The notes under the pieces: generated by a model
Databases searched by the model: none
The model's input: the letters and a program-made list of their open reading frames with translations, nothing else
What the model was told of the DNA's origin: nothing
Position numbers and translations under genes: made by a program
Part shown: positions 7,699 to 15,735 of the stretch, in pieces
Layout: each line of letters starts with the position of its first letter
Position numbering within the stretch: position 1 is the stretch's first letter
Origin: Acidobacteriaceae bacterium
Lineage (GTDB): Bacteria > Acidobacteriota > Terriglobia > Terriglobales > Acidobacteriaceae
Reading direction: 5' to 3'
Assembly: GCA_003140235.1 (NCBI GenBank)
Contig: PLJN01000156.1
Coordinates: 19,456 to 72,989, forward strand
DNA: 53,534 bases

Positions 7699-8920
7699 CG
7701 GTCAACGCAATCACAATCGCAACTGTGATCCAGGCAATCCAATTAAAAGTCCGGCTGTTCACGTATTTTCCCATCAGGCTGCGCTTGTTGATCAGTAACA
7801 GCATATAGATGAGGACCGGTGGCAGCAGAACTCCGTTCAACACTTGGGAAAGGACAGACACTTTCGTCCGCAGGTGGTCTGGAATGAACATTCCAACGGC
7901 AGCCCCGGCCCCCACCAGGAGCGTGTAGAGCCAGTAAAAAACCGGGGCTTCGCTGAACTTCTTATCGAGTCCGGATTCAACGCCCAGACCTTCGCACACG
8001 GTGTAAGCGGTGGACAGCGGCAGAATCGAGGCAGCGAAGAGTGACGCGTTGAACAGTCCGGCTCCAAACAGCAGGAACGCAAATCTGCCGGCAAGGGGCT
8101 CAAGAGCTTGAGCAGCATCGGCCCCAGTATCAACGTTGTGGATCCCATAGACAAACAATGTTGCGCCGCAGGCCACAATAATGAACCAGGCCACCACATC
8201 CGTGAAGATACAGCCCAGAATCACGTCCAGCCGGGAAGCTTTGTACTCGCGCGCCGTAACTCCTTTTTCCACGACAGACGCCTGGAGATAAAACTGCATC
8301 CAGGGAGCAATCGTCGTACCGACGGTAGCGATCAACATGTAGATGTATTCCTTGCGGAACATGATGTGACGCGAAGGGGGTACGACTGTGGCGTGCAAGG
8401 CATCTTTCCAATTGGGGTGGGCCAAAAAGCCGGCGACAATGTAGCAGATATAGAAAAAAGAAGCCGTCAGGAATATTTTCTCGACCGATTTGTAATTGCC
8501 TTTGATGACCATCAGCCACACCAGCAAGGCCGCAATCGGGACGCTGATGTACTTGGAGACATAAAACAAATCCACGCTATTGGCTATGCCGATGAACTCG
8601 GTTATCACGTTCGTGAAATTGACGGCCACGAGCATGAGCATTACGAGAAAAGTCGCGCGGAACCCGTACTCTTCCCGAATCAGATCGCTGAGTCCTTTGC
8701 CGGTGACCGCGCCCATGCGGGCACACATTTCCTGGATCACAATCAGGGCAATGGTGATGGGAACGAGGCTCCACAGAAGCTGGTATTGAAATTGAGCGCC
8801 CGCCTGGGAATAGGTGATGATGCCGCCGGCATCATTGTCAACATTGGCGGTGATGAACCCCGGGCCGACGACGGCGAGGATCAGCAGGGTCCGGGCTTTC
8901 CAACTCTTGAGCCATTTCAT
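7673..8920 (-). CDS. Nramp-family metal transporter with non-canonical binding motifs
   Basis: A 415-residue integral membrane protein with about 11 helices and Nramp hallmarks such as VGPGFITANVD in TM1. The canonical TM1 DPGN reads DAGG (residues 30-33) and the TM6 MPHN reads APWM. The Asp is kept, but the Asn and the transition-metal-selective Met are lost. From memory, loss of that Met is a feature of the Nramp-related magnesium transporters, so Mg2+ or another hard cation is a better guess than Mn2+ or Fe2+. The gene 92 bp upstream encodes MgtE_N and CBS domains, which agrees with this. Confidence 0.85.
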   Translation of the reverse strand: MKWLKSWKARTLLILAVVGPGFITANVDNDAGGIITYSQAGAQFQYQLLWSLVPITIALIVIQEMCARMGAVTGKGLSDLIREEYGFRATFLVMLMLVAVNFTNVITEFIGIANSVDLFYVSKYISVPIAALLVWLMVIKGNYKSVEKIFLTASFFYICYIVAGFLAHPNWKDALHATVVPPSRHIMFRKEYIYMLIATVGTTIAPWMQFYLQASVVEKGVTAREYKASRLDVILGCIFTDVVAWFIIVACGATLFVYGIHNVDTGADAAQALEPLAGRFAFLLFGAGLFNASLFAASILPLSTAYTVCEGLGVESGLDKKFSEAPVFYWLYTLLVGAGAAVGMFIPDHLRTKVSVLSQVLNGVLLPPVLIYMLLLINKRSLMGKYVNSRTFNWIAWITVAIVIALTVTLAIVGQ

Positions 8921-9012
8921 TGGGCACGTTCAGACGGAATTTCATACCGAACTTGCAGAATAAACGAGAGTGGAAGCGAGAACAACCGCCGACGGCAAGA
9001 ATTCTCGAAAAT

Positions 9013-10260
9013 TTACAATTTGCTGCGCAGGATGCTGATCACGTCGTCTGCCGTGATGATGCCGGTGAGCCGCATTTGCTCGTCCACGACTGCCAAAGTA
9101 AGCAGGTTGTACTTATCGAACATCTCTGCGACTTCTTTTTCGCTGGCGCCGGCCGGGCAGTAGATCAGATGGTCGGGAGCCAGCGCGGTAAGCTTTGTGG
9201 CCGCCGGTGCCAGCACCAGGGACACCAGCGGTACCGATCCCTTCAGGATTTCGTGGGCGTCCACCAGGTAGATGTTGCTGATCGTCTCGCGGTCTCCTTC
9301 AAAGGACCCCAGCCTCTCGATGGCATCGCCCACCGTCGCTTCCGGAGGGAGGGCGATATAGTCGGTGGTCATGTGACCGGCTGCGGTGTGTTCTTCAAAT
9401 GCCAGTAACTCGGAGACTTCCTGCCGCTCTTCCGGCTCCATCTCTTCCAGGATTTCGTCTGACGTTTCCTGCGGCATGTCGCCCAACAGGTTGGCGGCGG
9501 CATCCGGGTCCATCTCTTCGACAATGTCCGCGGCTTTGTCGGAATCGATCGAGCTCATCAGGTCCACTTGCATCCTGGGATTGATCTCTTCCAGAGCTTC
9601 CGCGGCCACTCCTTCCTCTAAGGACCCAAAGACAGCTTCGCGCTCGGCGGGAGCCAGGTCTTCCAGAATGTCGGCAATGTCCGCAGGATGGAGCTTCGAC
9701 AGCCGCGAATACGCCAGCTTGAGCCGCACGCGCCGCGTGGGATCGGTCTCGATCAGATCAACGACTTCCCAAGGAATGCTCTTGTCCGGCATGCGGCTGG
9801 CCAGAGCTTCCACTGCCTTCATTGGCGCCAGCCCGCGCAGCAAGCGGCGAACGGCGCCGCGCAGTCCAATGTCCACGCGGCCCAGCTTTAACCTGAGAGT
9901 GCCGTTGATCTGCTCGGGATGAATGTCCACGTCATTCACCCGCACCACTTTGCGTCCGGAGACGTCAATAATCTGCTGGTCGAGCAGGTCGCGCTCCAGC
10001 AGCAGCAGGCCGTCGGAGCTGACCAGGGGCGGCCACTCGTCCACTTTTCCCTTGACGGTGATTACGCCACGTTCCAGCGAACTCATTTCTTTGGCCAGGA
10101 GCAAGCGGTCGCCGTCGGCCGTCTTGATGACCAGTTCAGAAATGTACGAAGAATCGTCTTGCGGAGAGAGCGCCACTTCGCGCACATGTCCGGCCAGCTT
10201 CCCTGATCCATCGTGGACGGGAGCGCCGAGAAGGCTCGAGAGTGCGATTTCGCCAGACAT
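9013..10260 (-). CDS. PRC-barrel / MgtE N-domain / CBS-pair protein, putative Mg2+ sensor
   Basis: A soluble 415-residue protein without membrane segments. Residues about 1-160 look like two PRC-barrel segments (LLGAPVHDGSGKLAGHVREV and later DQQIIDVSGRKVVRVNDVDI). Residues about 195-295 are an acidic MgtE intracellular N domain with repeated LHPADIADILEDL- and MDPDAAANLLGDMP-type helices. Residues about 290-415 are a CBS pair (HMTTDYIALPPEATV; TGIITADDVISIL). In MgtE channels these domains sense Mg2+ and gate the pore. Here the pore is absent and an Nramp-like transporter follows 92 bp downstream on the same strand. A regulatory role for that transporter is inferred. Confidence 0.82.
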   Translation of the reverse strand: MSGEIALSSLLGAPVHDGSGKLAGHVREVALSPQDDSSYISELVIKTADGDRLLLAKEMSSLERGVITVKGKVDEWPPLVSSDGLLLLERDLLDQQIIDVSGRKVVRVNDVDIHPEQINGTLRLKLGRVDIGLRGAVRRLLRGLAPMKAVEALASRMPDKSIPWEVVDLIETDPTRRVRLKLAYSRLSKLHPADIADILEDLAPAEREAVFGSLEEGVAAEALEEINPRMQVDLMSSIDSDKAADIVEEMDPDAAANLLGDMPQETSDEILEEMEPEERQEVSELLAFEEHTAAGHMTTDYIALPPEATVGDAIERLGSFEGDRETISNIYLVDAHEILKGSVPLVSLVLAPAATKLTALAPDHLIYCPAGASEKEVAEMFDKYNLLTLAVVDEQMRLTGIITADDVISILRSKL

Positions 10261-10348
10261 ATTTACGCCTGACGGCAGAATACCGGATGTGGTTTGCTCG
10301 TGCCATAAAGAAATGAAAAACGGCGAGCGAATCCGGCGTCAGTCGCGG

Positions 10349-10924
10349 TTAATCGATACCGCAGTGTTGGCAAAGAACAATCATTAGACCGAACGTCACT
10401 CTGATGTCACCTCTGTGCAGCGGGTCATTCATGGGAAACCGCCGCTGAAACTCCACGAACGGAGATGGCTTGTTGAGACCCATGCGATGGTCCGAGAGCA
10501 GAGCAATCATCACTTTCGCACTGCCATAGGCGCCATCGTGCCCTCCCCAGCGATAGCCGCCTCCCGGCTCGGCGTAGATTCTCAGATAGTTTCCTGACTC
10601 GTCTTTCCGGGGTCCGGGAAACCTGAAAACGGGCAACATCGCAGAGAATTCTGTTGAGAACCCGTTCCGGGCTTGCTTGCGGTCATATCCGAGATCCAAG
10701 GTGACGGGCCCGAGGAACCCAAGCTTGACTCCGGCGAAGACAGTTGGCTGGCGCTTAGGATTGGAATCCCATCCCCCGCTTCCCTCGGCCGCCGCCAGCA
10801 TGTCAAACCACTTGGAATCGTCCGAAGGGGCTGGAGCGGGTTTGGTCGTGTCGCCTGTTTGTCCACTCACTTGCAAGCACAGCGCGATCAGCAGCACCAT
10901 GAATGTCCCGATCATTCTTTTCAC
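10349..10924 (-). CDS. Secreted hypothetical protein, possible outer-membrane barrel
   Basis: A GTG at 10924 preceded by GGAGG (5 nt spacing) gives 191 residues. The first 20 or so are a signal peptide (MKRMIGTFMVLLIALCLQVSG). The mature part alternates polar and hydrophobic residues and is rich in Gly, Tyr and Phe (for example FAGVKLGFLGPVTLDLGYD and GGGYRWGGHDGAYG). This resembles a small beta-barrel outer-membrane protein. An in-frame extension further upstream is open but lacks a ribosome binding site. The function is unknown. Confidence 0.6.
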   Translation of the reverse strand: MKRMIGTFMVLLIALCLQVSGQTGDTTKPAPAPSDDSKWFDMLAAAEGSGGWDSNPKRQPTVFAGVKLGFLGPVTLDLGYDRKQARNGFSTEFSAMLPVFRFPGPRKDESGNYLRIYAEPGGGYRWGGHDGAYGSAKVMIALLSDHRMGLNKPSPFVEFQRRFPMNDPLHRGDIRVTFGLMIVLCQHCGID

Positions 10925-11093
10925 AAATACCTCCATCAGGAATGTGTCCGCTGTCTGGACGGTAGGCTGCGGTGGTCCTCGCCACAAGCGACAATGCCTG
11001 CCATGCTCGCTCCGCCGCACAATGTCGCGTCCCGGCGTGTAGTAGACTTAGCGATGAGTGAGCCCGCTGTCACCTTGCGGGCCGTTGCTGCGT

Positions 11094-11122
11094 TTGACAT
11101 TTCCGGTCAGGGCAGGCAAACT
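11094..11122 (+). promoter_or_regulatory. Sigma-70-type promoter upstream of the anti-sigma gene
   Basis: A perfect -35 TTGACA (11094-11099) is followed by a 17-bp spacer and a weak -10 CAAACT (11117-11122). Initiation near 11129 would leave a leader of about 50-65 nt. Confidence 0.4.
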
Positions 11123-11177
11123 ACGTTCTTCGCCCAGCCGCGACATGCGCCCCTAGATCATTAAGAAGCCCGGCTAT

Positions 11178-11648
11178 GTGCGGGCAGGAATTGTGAACCA
11201 ACGCGTGACAAACCGGGTTTCATATTCGCTGGACTCGACGCTGGAAAGCGTCAACACGGCTGAGCAGAAGGCCTTTGAAGTGGCCGCCAAAGCGGGCTTC
11301 GGCGAAGACGAGCAGCACCATATCGGGATGGCCGTGCGGGAAGCAGCGGTGAATGCCGTGTTACACGGCAACGCCTATGATCCCAAGAAGAAATTTCTGG
11401 TGGCGTATGAGACGACCGCGAAGTCACTGGTCATTACCATTACCGACCAGGGCAGCGGGCTCGATCTCAATACCGTTCCCGACCCGCTCGCGCCGGACAA
11501 TTTGATGAAGCAAACCGGGCGGGGTATTTTCCTGATTCGTTCGTTTATGGACGAAGTCCGGATCAGAAACACCGACCCGGGCACAGAGATAACATTAATC
11601 AAACACGTAGGCGGCAACGCCGCGAATGCCAAGGAGGAAACACAGTGA
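11178..11648 (+). CDS. Anti-sigma regulatory factor (RsbW/SpoIIAB-like serine kinase)
   Basis: A protein of about 156 residues with a GHKL ATPase fold. The N box is REAAVNAVLHGNAYD (about residues 54-68), the G1 box is ITDQGSGLD (about 92-100), and the G2 region is GRGIFLIRSFMDEV (about 116-129). Such kinases bind a sigma factor or a partner and phosphorylate the STAS protein encoded next to them. GTG codons at 11178 and 11193 are possible starts; CAGGAA precedes the second at good spacing. The stop overlaps the GTG start of the STAS gene. The target sigma factor is not in the window. Confidence 0.85.
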   Translation: MRAGIVNQRVTNRVSYSLDSTLESVNTAEQKAFEVAAKAGFGEDEQHHIGMAVREAAVNAVLHGNAYDPKKKFLVAYETTAKSLVITITDQGSGLDLNTVPDPLAPDNLMKQTGRGIFLIRSFMDEVRIRNTDPGTEITLIKHVGGNAANAKEETQ

Positions 11649-11992
11649 GCATGAAAGCTAGCAACCGGCAGGTGGATGGGATCACCATCGTAGACCTGAG
11701 TGGCCGTATAACCCTTGGGGAAGGCAGCGTAGTGTTGCGCGATACCATCCGCGACTTGGTCAGCAAGGGCAACATTAAGATCCTGCTGAATCTCGGCGAC
11801 GTGACGTACATTGACAGCTCCGGCATTGGAGAACTGGTCAGCGCCTTCACTACCGTCCGCAACCAGAATGGCGAGTTGAAGCTCCTGAAACTCACCAAGA
11901 AGGTCCACGACCTGCTCCAGATCACCAAGCTGTACACCGTCTTTGATATCAAGGACGACGAAGCAGTTGCGATCCAGTCCTTCGCGAAATAG
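11645..11992 (+). CDS. Anti-anti-sigma factor (STAS domain)
   Basis: A 115-residue STAS protein. The phosphorylated serine is expected in the VTYIDSSGIGELVSA motif (about residues 55-69). It forms a partner-switching pair with the preceding kinase: unphosphorylated STAS protein sequesters the kinase. The GTG at 11645 overlaps the kinase TGA (GTGA); an ATG at 11651 is an alternative, with GGAGG about 11-15 nt upstream of it. A strong GC hairpin follows the stop. Confidence 0.88.
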   Translation: MSMKASNRQVDGITIVDLSGRITLGEGSVVLRDTIRDLVSKGNIKILLNLGDVTYIDSSGIGELVSAFTTVRNQNGELKLLKLTKKVHDLLQITKLYTVFDIKDDEAVAIQSFAK

Positions 11993-12002
11993 TTTCCTGA
12001 CT

Positions 12003-12024
12003 CAGGCGGGAGTATTCCCGCCTG
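12003..12024 (+). terminator. Hairpin after the anti-sigma operon
   Basis: A perfect 9-bp stem, CAGGCGGGA-gtat-TCCCGCCTG, starts 11 bp after the STAS stop. Only a weak T-rich stretch follows, so it may be an incomplete intrinsic terminator or an mRNA-stabilising hairpin. Confidence 0.5.
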
Positions 12025-12037
12025 CACGCGTCTTTGT

Positions 12038-12586
12038 ATGCCCAGAATCTCACGCCTTGACCGCTCCCAGGTAACGGATGAAGTGGCGCATATCTACGAC
12101 CACTTCATGAAAGTGCGCGGCAACATCCCTAACATGTTCCGCACCGTGGCCCATCGCCCGGAGATTCTCACGACAATGATTGCGCATTTCCGCGCGGTCC
12201 TGGAGACCGGCACGGTCCCGGTCAAACTGAAAGAACTGGTGATCGTCCGCACCAGCCAGATCAACTCCTGCCAGTATTGACTCGCGTCACACACCGTCTT
12301 GGCAAGACGGCTGGGATGGACCGACGACCAACTCCAAAATCTCGCGGACTTTGAAAAGCGCTCCGACTTTACCGATCAGGAAAAAATCGCTCTCCGGCTG
12401 GCAGAACACGTCACCCACGACGCCCGCACTGTGGACGACCAGCTATGGATCGAACTGCGCCGGCACTTTGATGAAGGCGAGATCGTCGAGCTGCTCTGCT
12501 CCATCGGACTCTTCAACTATTTCAATCGCTTCAATGACGCGCTGACCATGGAGCCGACTGCCTCTCCAGCCCCCGAACGGCAGTGA
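12038..12586 (+). CDS. AhpD/CMD-family selenoprotein (in-frame TGA read as Sec)
   Basis: One reading frame runs from the ATG at 12038 to the TGA at 12586 and is broken only by a TGA at 12278-12280. The family's redox motif is normally C-x-x-C-x-x-x-H. Here the residues are NSCQY, then TGA, then LASHTVLARRLG: Cys78, the TGA at 81 and His85. The TGA therefore falls exactly on the resolving or catalytic cysteine. Residues after it continue the carboxymuconolactone-decarboxylase/AhpD fold without interruption to 182. A SECIS-like hairpin follows the TGA at bacterial spacing. Reading it as selenocysteine gives a CxxU peroxidase-type protein; the alternative is a single TGC-to-TGA nonsense mutation. 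The selenocysteine genes are not in the window. Confidence 0.75.
12278..12310 (+). promoter_or_regulatory. Putative bacterial SECIS element
   Basis: Downstream of the in-frame TGA (12278-12280), CCGTCTT (12294-12300) pairs perfectly with AAGACGG (12304-12310) around a GGC loop. The loop begins 20 nt after the TGA and starts with G, which matches the known bacterial SECIS rules (short stem, G among the first loop bases, about 16-25 nt from the UGA). The stem lies inside coding sequence, as bacterial SECIS elements do. Confidence 0.65.
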
Positions 12587-12602
12587 GGGGCCCCTATAGC
12601 CT
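12584..12602 (-). repeat. Dispersed repeat, copy F (degenerate, reversed)
   Basis: On the minus strand this reads GGCTATAGGGGCCCCTCAC, a variant of the family's head with palindrome AGGGGCCCCT (12586-12595). It overlaps the stop codon of the selenoprotein gene. It points away from copy C, which lies 60 bp further on. Confidence 0.45.
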
Positions 12603-12663
12603 CAGAAATGTTGGGTCGCGCAAGTTTTATCCAGCCTCTTCATTTACCCATCCGAGATTGCCG

Positions 12664-12702
12664 TTGCAATAGGGATCCCTCGCTGACGCTCGGGATGTCT
12701 AG
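12664..12702 (+). repeat. Dispersed AGGGATCCCT repeat, copy C
   Basis: The palindrome AGGGATCCCT (12671-12680) is followed by CGCTGACGCTCGGGATG and a diverged TCTAG tail. It lies between two convergent genes. Confidence 0.6.
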
Positions 12703-12709
12703 ACGTAGC

Positions 12710-13111
12710 TTATTGCGTCACAACCTTGTCTCTTATCGCTGCATATTGGTCCGCAGGTAAAACGTGCCTGCTCCGTAAAGAGTCGCGTGTGCGATAGGGA
12801 CGGCCGGCGATAATGCGGTCCGCCGTGTCCCCATCCACGCCGGGAAGCGTTTCCAGCCTGATCTTGGAAGCGGAATTCACGTTGACCGGCTTATCCGGCG
12901 CTTGCCAGCCTTGCTTTACACCTTCGACGGCCGCTTTGGTGTGCTTGGCCGCCTCATTCACGTCTTTCTTCAGTTCGATGCCTGCGGCTTTGCCTTCTGC
13001 TTTGACCTTTTCCGTGGCTTGCGCCGCCTTCTCGCGGGTCTGCTCGGGGGTCTGGTTGCAGCTGGTTGCCAGCGCCAGGGCTAAAATCGAGATTCCTGTC
13101 AGCACTTTCAT
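12710..13111 (-). CDS. Lipoprotein with a ComEA-like helix-hairpin-helix domain
   Basis: A 133-residue protein. Its signal peptide ends in a lipobox (LATSC, lipidated Cys18). Residues about 25-75 are a charged amphipathic helix rich in Ala, Lys and Glu. Residues about 78-110 form a helix-hairpin-helix of the ComEA type (VNVNSASKIRLETLPGVDG, then ADRIIAGRPY). ComEA-type domains bind DNA in the periplasm, but the motif also occurs in lipoproteins of unknown role. GAAGGATG precedes the ATG. It is transcribed towards the selenoprotein gene. Confidence 0.75.
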   Translation of the reverse strand: MKVLTGISILALALATSCNQTPEQTREKAAQATEKVKAEGKAAGIELKKDVNEAAKHTKAAVEGVKQGWQAPDKPVNVNSASKIRLETLPGVDGDTADRIIAGRPYRTRDSLRSRHVLPADQYAAIRDKVVTQ

Positions 13112-13231
13112 AAATCAACATCCTTCGTAAATCTGTGGGGAATCAATTTCCCTTTACTTAGAATTGGAGTCCGAGAAACACCGCAAGGTTGCTAGGGGAA
13201 TGCCTTCTTACGTCTCAAGCGAGCCCTTCAG

Positions 13232-14404
13232 CTAATTAGAAACCTTCTTCCGCAGTTCCGCCAGTGGATATTTCGTACCGCGCCAAGTGACGGTTCCGTC
13301 TCGCACCGCTACAAACGCCGAGCGCAGCACAGCAAACATAAATAGCAACGCGCCGATGGGGCAGGTAATAAAGAAAAGCGGAGCAACCCTGGTATAGCGC
13401 GAAGTCATGGAATAACTGATCGCAATCATGGTGACGGCGAAGGCGAAACCTGCGCGTGCCCAGCCCGGCGCCAGCGCCAGACCCACAAACGGCCACACGC
13501 ACAGAAAACCCACAACGCAGCAGGCAGCGACCGCCAGACTGACCCGGAACTTGAGAAGCGCAAACAGGTTCTTCTCCAGGTTCCGGACCACTCCAAAAGC
13601 GCCGACGGCCCAGCGCAAAGCAACGAGGTCCGGGCCAAAGACGATATCTGAATGCAATCCCGTTTGTTTTACAATCTCTCCCCACCTGAGGTCATCCACA
13701 ACTTCCAGGCGCAGCTTCTCGTACGTTCCAATCGCTACATAGGCTGAGCGGCGCATCAGATTAAACGCGCCCACGCCGACGTAGTCTCGCGCTTTCGGAT
13801 CGCGCACCTTCCATGGCCGCAGAATGAAGTTGGCCATCACCTGCGGGAAAGAGATGATGATCCGCTCACCCACGGTCCGAAACAGCATGGTAGGAAAAAG
13901 AGCCAGATGGTCAACGCTGGTCTTTGTGGCGTAATGCAGCGCCCGGCGCAGCGAGTCAGGATGAAAAATGCAATCGGCATCAGTAAACAACACCCACTCA
14001 CTGGTGCTCTGCTGCGCGCCCAGCCACATGGCATGGACTTTGCCCAGCCATCCGGGCGGCAATTCACGGATGTGGACGACCCGCAATCTGCCGGAAGATT
14101 CTGGCTCCGCAGCAACCCGGTCCATGATTTCGCCCGTGCGATCTGTGGAGCGGTCATCAACCGCGACGACTTCATAGCCCGGATAATTCAGTTGGAGAAG
14201 AGATCGCAACGCCGGTTCAATATCCGCTTCCTCATTGCGCGCCGGCACAACAATGCTGAGTGACGGCAACGCCGCGTTTTCCTCCGGCTCCCATTCCGGT
14301 TGGGTGATATCTGCAATTTCATGGAGATGAAGCAGTGCCTGCAACACAGGCACAAACCAGATCAACGCGAGCAGCAATCCGGAAATCCAATAAAACCAGA
14401 TCAT
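13232..14404 (-). CDS. Membrane glycosyltransferase, family 2
   Basis: A 390-residue protein with an N-terminal membrane helix (about 1-25), a GT-A domain and two or three C-terminal helices (about 285-360). The donor-site motifs are SIVVPARNEEADIE (about 49-62), VAVDDRSTDRTG (about 79-90) and FTDADCIF (about 139-146). The layout resembles hopene-associated HpnB-like and ceramide-type glycosyltransferases, so the acceptor is probably a lipid, by inference. Its ATG overlaps the stop of the upstream MFS gene (14401-14404), so the two are cotranscribed. Confidence 0.8.
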   Translation of the reverse strand: MIWFYWISGLLLALIWFVPVLQALLHLHEIADITQPEWEPEENAALPSLSIVVPARNEEADIEPALRSLLQLNYPGYEVVAVDDRSTDRTGEIMDRVAAEPESSGRLRVVHIRELPPGWLGKVHAMWLGAQQSTSEWVLFTDADCIFHPDSLRRALHYATKTSVDHLALFPTMLFRTVGERIIISFPQVMANFILRPWKVRDPKARDYVGVGAFNLMRRSAYVAIGTYEKLRLEVVDDLRWGEIVKQTGLHSDIVFGPDLVALRWAVGAFGVVRNLEKNLFALLKFRVSLAVAACCVVGFLCVWPFVGLALAPGWARAGFAFAVTMIAISYSMTSRYTRVAPLFFITCPIGALLFMFAVLRSAFVAVRDGTVTWRGTKYPLAELRKKVSN

Positions 14405-15615
14405 GTTTGAGTCTTGAATCGAGGCGCGAATTTTGCGCCGTAGATGAGAATACCCCCCGACAGCGCCGCGGCAACAAACGCCGCCCAGAACCCTTTTTGC
14501 AGAGACCCCGTCTTATTCGAGATTGTGCCGATCAAGGTCGGCGAAAATGCGTCTCCCAGCAAGTGAATGATAAAGATATTCACGGCCAGCGCTGTGGAGC
14601 GGATCTTCGGACCCACGGAATTTACCAGCGCGGCATTCGTCGGCGCTGTACCGATGAGTAGAAGAAAGATGGCCGTAAACATCGCGGCATACATCGGCTT
14701 CCCGGTCACATAGACCGTCATCACCATCAGCGGAACGGCCACAAACATGGCGATGCCGGGGAAAGTGTAATAAGCGCCGAAGTAGCGTTTGAGCAGACGG
14801 TCGCCAATCCAGCCACCGATCAGCGTGGCCACAATGCCGTTGAAGCCGGCCATGCCGCCGAAAATGAGACCCGCCCTGTCCAGGGGAACGTGACGCACGC
14901 GCCAAAGAAATGTTGGGATCCATTGCAGCAGTCCGCCCGCGGCAAATGTGTACATGGCCATCCCGAGGGTCGCGGTAAGAAACGCTCCGTTTTTTGCGAG
15001 ACCAAGGACGGTCGAACGCGCCGGGGAAGAGTCCTCGCCTTCAGACAATCCTCGGGGCGGCTCAGGCAGAAACCAAAGCACGATCGCCAGCACAAAGCCG
15101 GGAACGCCGGCGATCATGAAAGGCACGCGCCATCCCCAGTGCTGCCCGGCAACACCTCCCAGGATCAGCCCCAACGCGTTGCCCAGGGGCAGTCCTAAAA
15201 AGAAAATGGAAAGCATGCGCCCGCGGCGCTCAATGGGAAACGAGTCCGCAATCAGCGTGGGAGCAATGGCGGCATAACTTGCTTCCCCGATCCCCACGAT
15301 GGTGTGCCGGAACATCAGCTCGCCAAACGTATGCGTCACCCAGGTGAGCAGAGTAAATCCGCTCCAGATCAGTATGCCGACAGCCATGATCTTCTTGCGG
15401 GAAAAGCGGTCTCCCATCCACCCTACACAAGGGGCCGCAACCATGTATGCAATGAAAAACGCAAACGTCAGCAGCCCATAGTCCCTGTCACTGCGGGGAA
15501 ACTCCTTCTGGATCAGCGGCTGAACACCGAACAAAACGCCGCGATCAACGTAGTTGAGAATGTTCAGTCCGGTCAGCACCGCCAGCAAAAGGCGAGGATA
15601 AAGTTTCGGCGGCAT
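14401..15615 (-). CDS. MFS transporter, Spinster-like
   Basis: A 404-residue major facilitator with about 12 hydrophobic segments. The loop 2-3 signature GWMGDRFSRKKIM occurs at about residues 65-77 and is partly repeated as GGWIGDRLLKRYFG in the second half. An early NYVDRG motif in TM1 is typical of the Spinster (Spns-like) branch, which exports lipids such as sphingosine-1-phosphate in animals. In this genome the overlapping glycosyltransferase gene suggests a shared lipid-related substrate, which is inference. A TATAAT on the minus strand (15634-15629) would give a leader of only a few nucleotides. Confidence 0.82.
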   Translation of the reverse strand: MPPKLYPRLLLAVLTGLNILNYVDRGVLFGVQPLIQKEFPRSDRDYGLLTFAFFIAYMVAAPCVGWMGDRFSRKKIMAVGILIWSGFTLLTWVTHTFGELMFRHTIVGIGEASYAAIAPTLIADSFPIERRGRMLSIFFLGLPLGNALGLILGGVAGQHWGWRVPFMIAGVPGFVLAIVLWFLPEPPRGLSEGEDSSPARSTVLGLAKNGAFLTATLGMAMYTFAAGGLLQWIPTFLWRVRHVPLDRAGLIFGGMAGFNGIVATLIGGWIGDRLLKRYFGAYYTFPGIAMFVAVPLMVMTVYVTGKPMYAAMFTAIFLLLIGTAPTNAALVNSVGPKIRSTALAVNIFIIHLLGDAFSPTLIGTISNKTGSLQKGFWAAFVAAALSGGILIYGAKFAPRFKTQT

Positions 15616-15628
15616 GAGGTTGCGCGTA

Positions 15629-15665
15629 ATTATACGTTGACCGGTTCCGGGGTTCAGAGTAAATT
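15629..15665. promoter_or_regulatory. Divergent promoters for the MFS gene and the duplicated membrane protein
   Basis: On the minus strand TATAAT (15634-15629) lies 13 nt before the MFS start. On the plus strand TTGACC (15637-15642), a 17-bp spacer and TAAATT (15660-15665) form a good promoter for the gene starting at 15736. The two elements are almost back to back, so they may compete. Confidence 0.45.
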
Positions 15666-15735
15666 GACTCGGTTCAACGAATGCCCTGCAAGTGCGAGCT
15701 TGCCGGTTGCGGAAATCACTCTCGGAAGTAGCTTA

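Noticed and set aside
10925-11177. Gap of about 250 bp between the barrel-like protein and the anti-sigma gene
   Set aside because: Apart from the TTGACA promoter I see no gene, repeat or RNA fold in it.
12278-12280. Simple pseudogene reading of the TGA in the AhpD-like gene
   Set aside because: The downstream frame shows no other damage, the codon position is exactly the catalytic one, and a SECIS-like hairpin follows. Kept only as the alternative.
15304-15735. Long upstream extension of the duplicated membrane protein
   Set aside because: It runs antisense through the MFS gene and its promoter region, and the signal-like segment starts at 15736.
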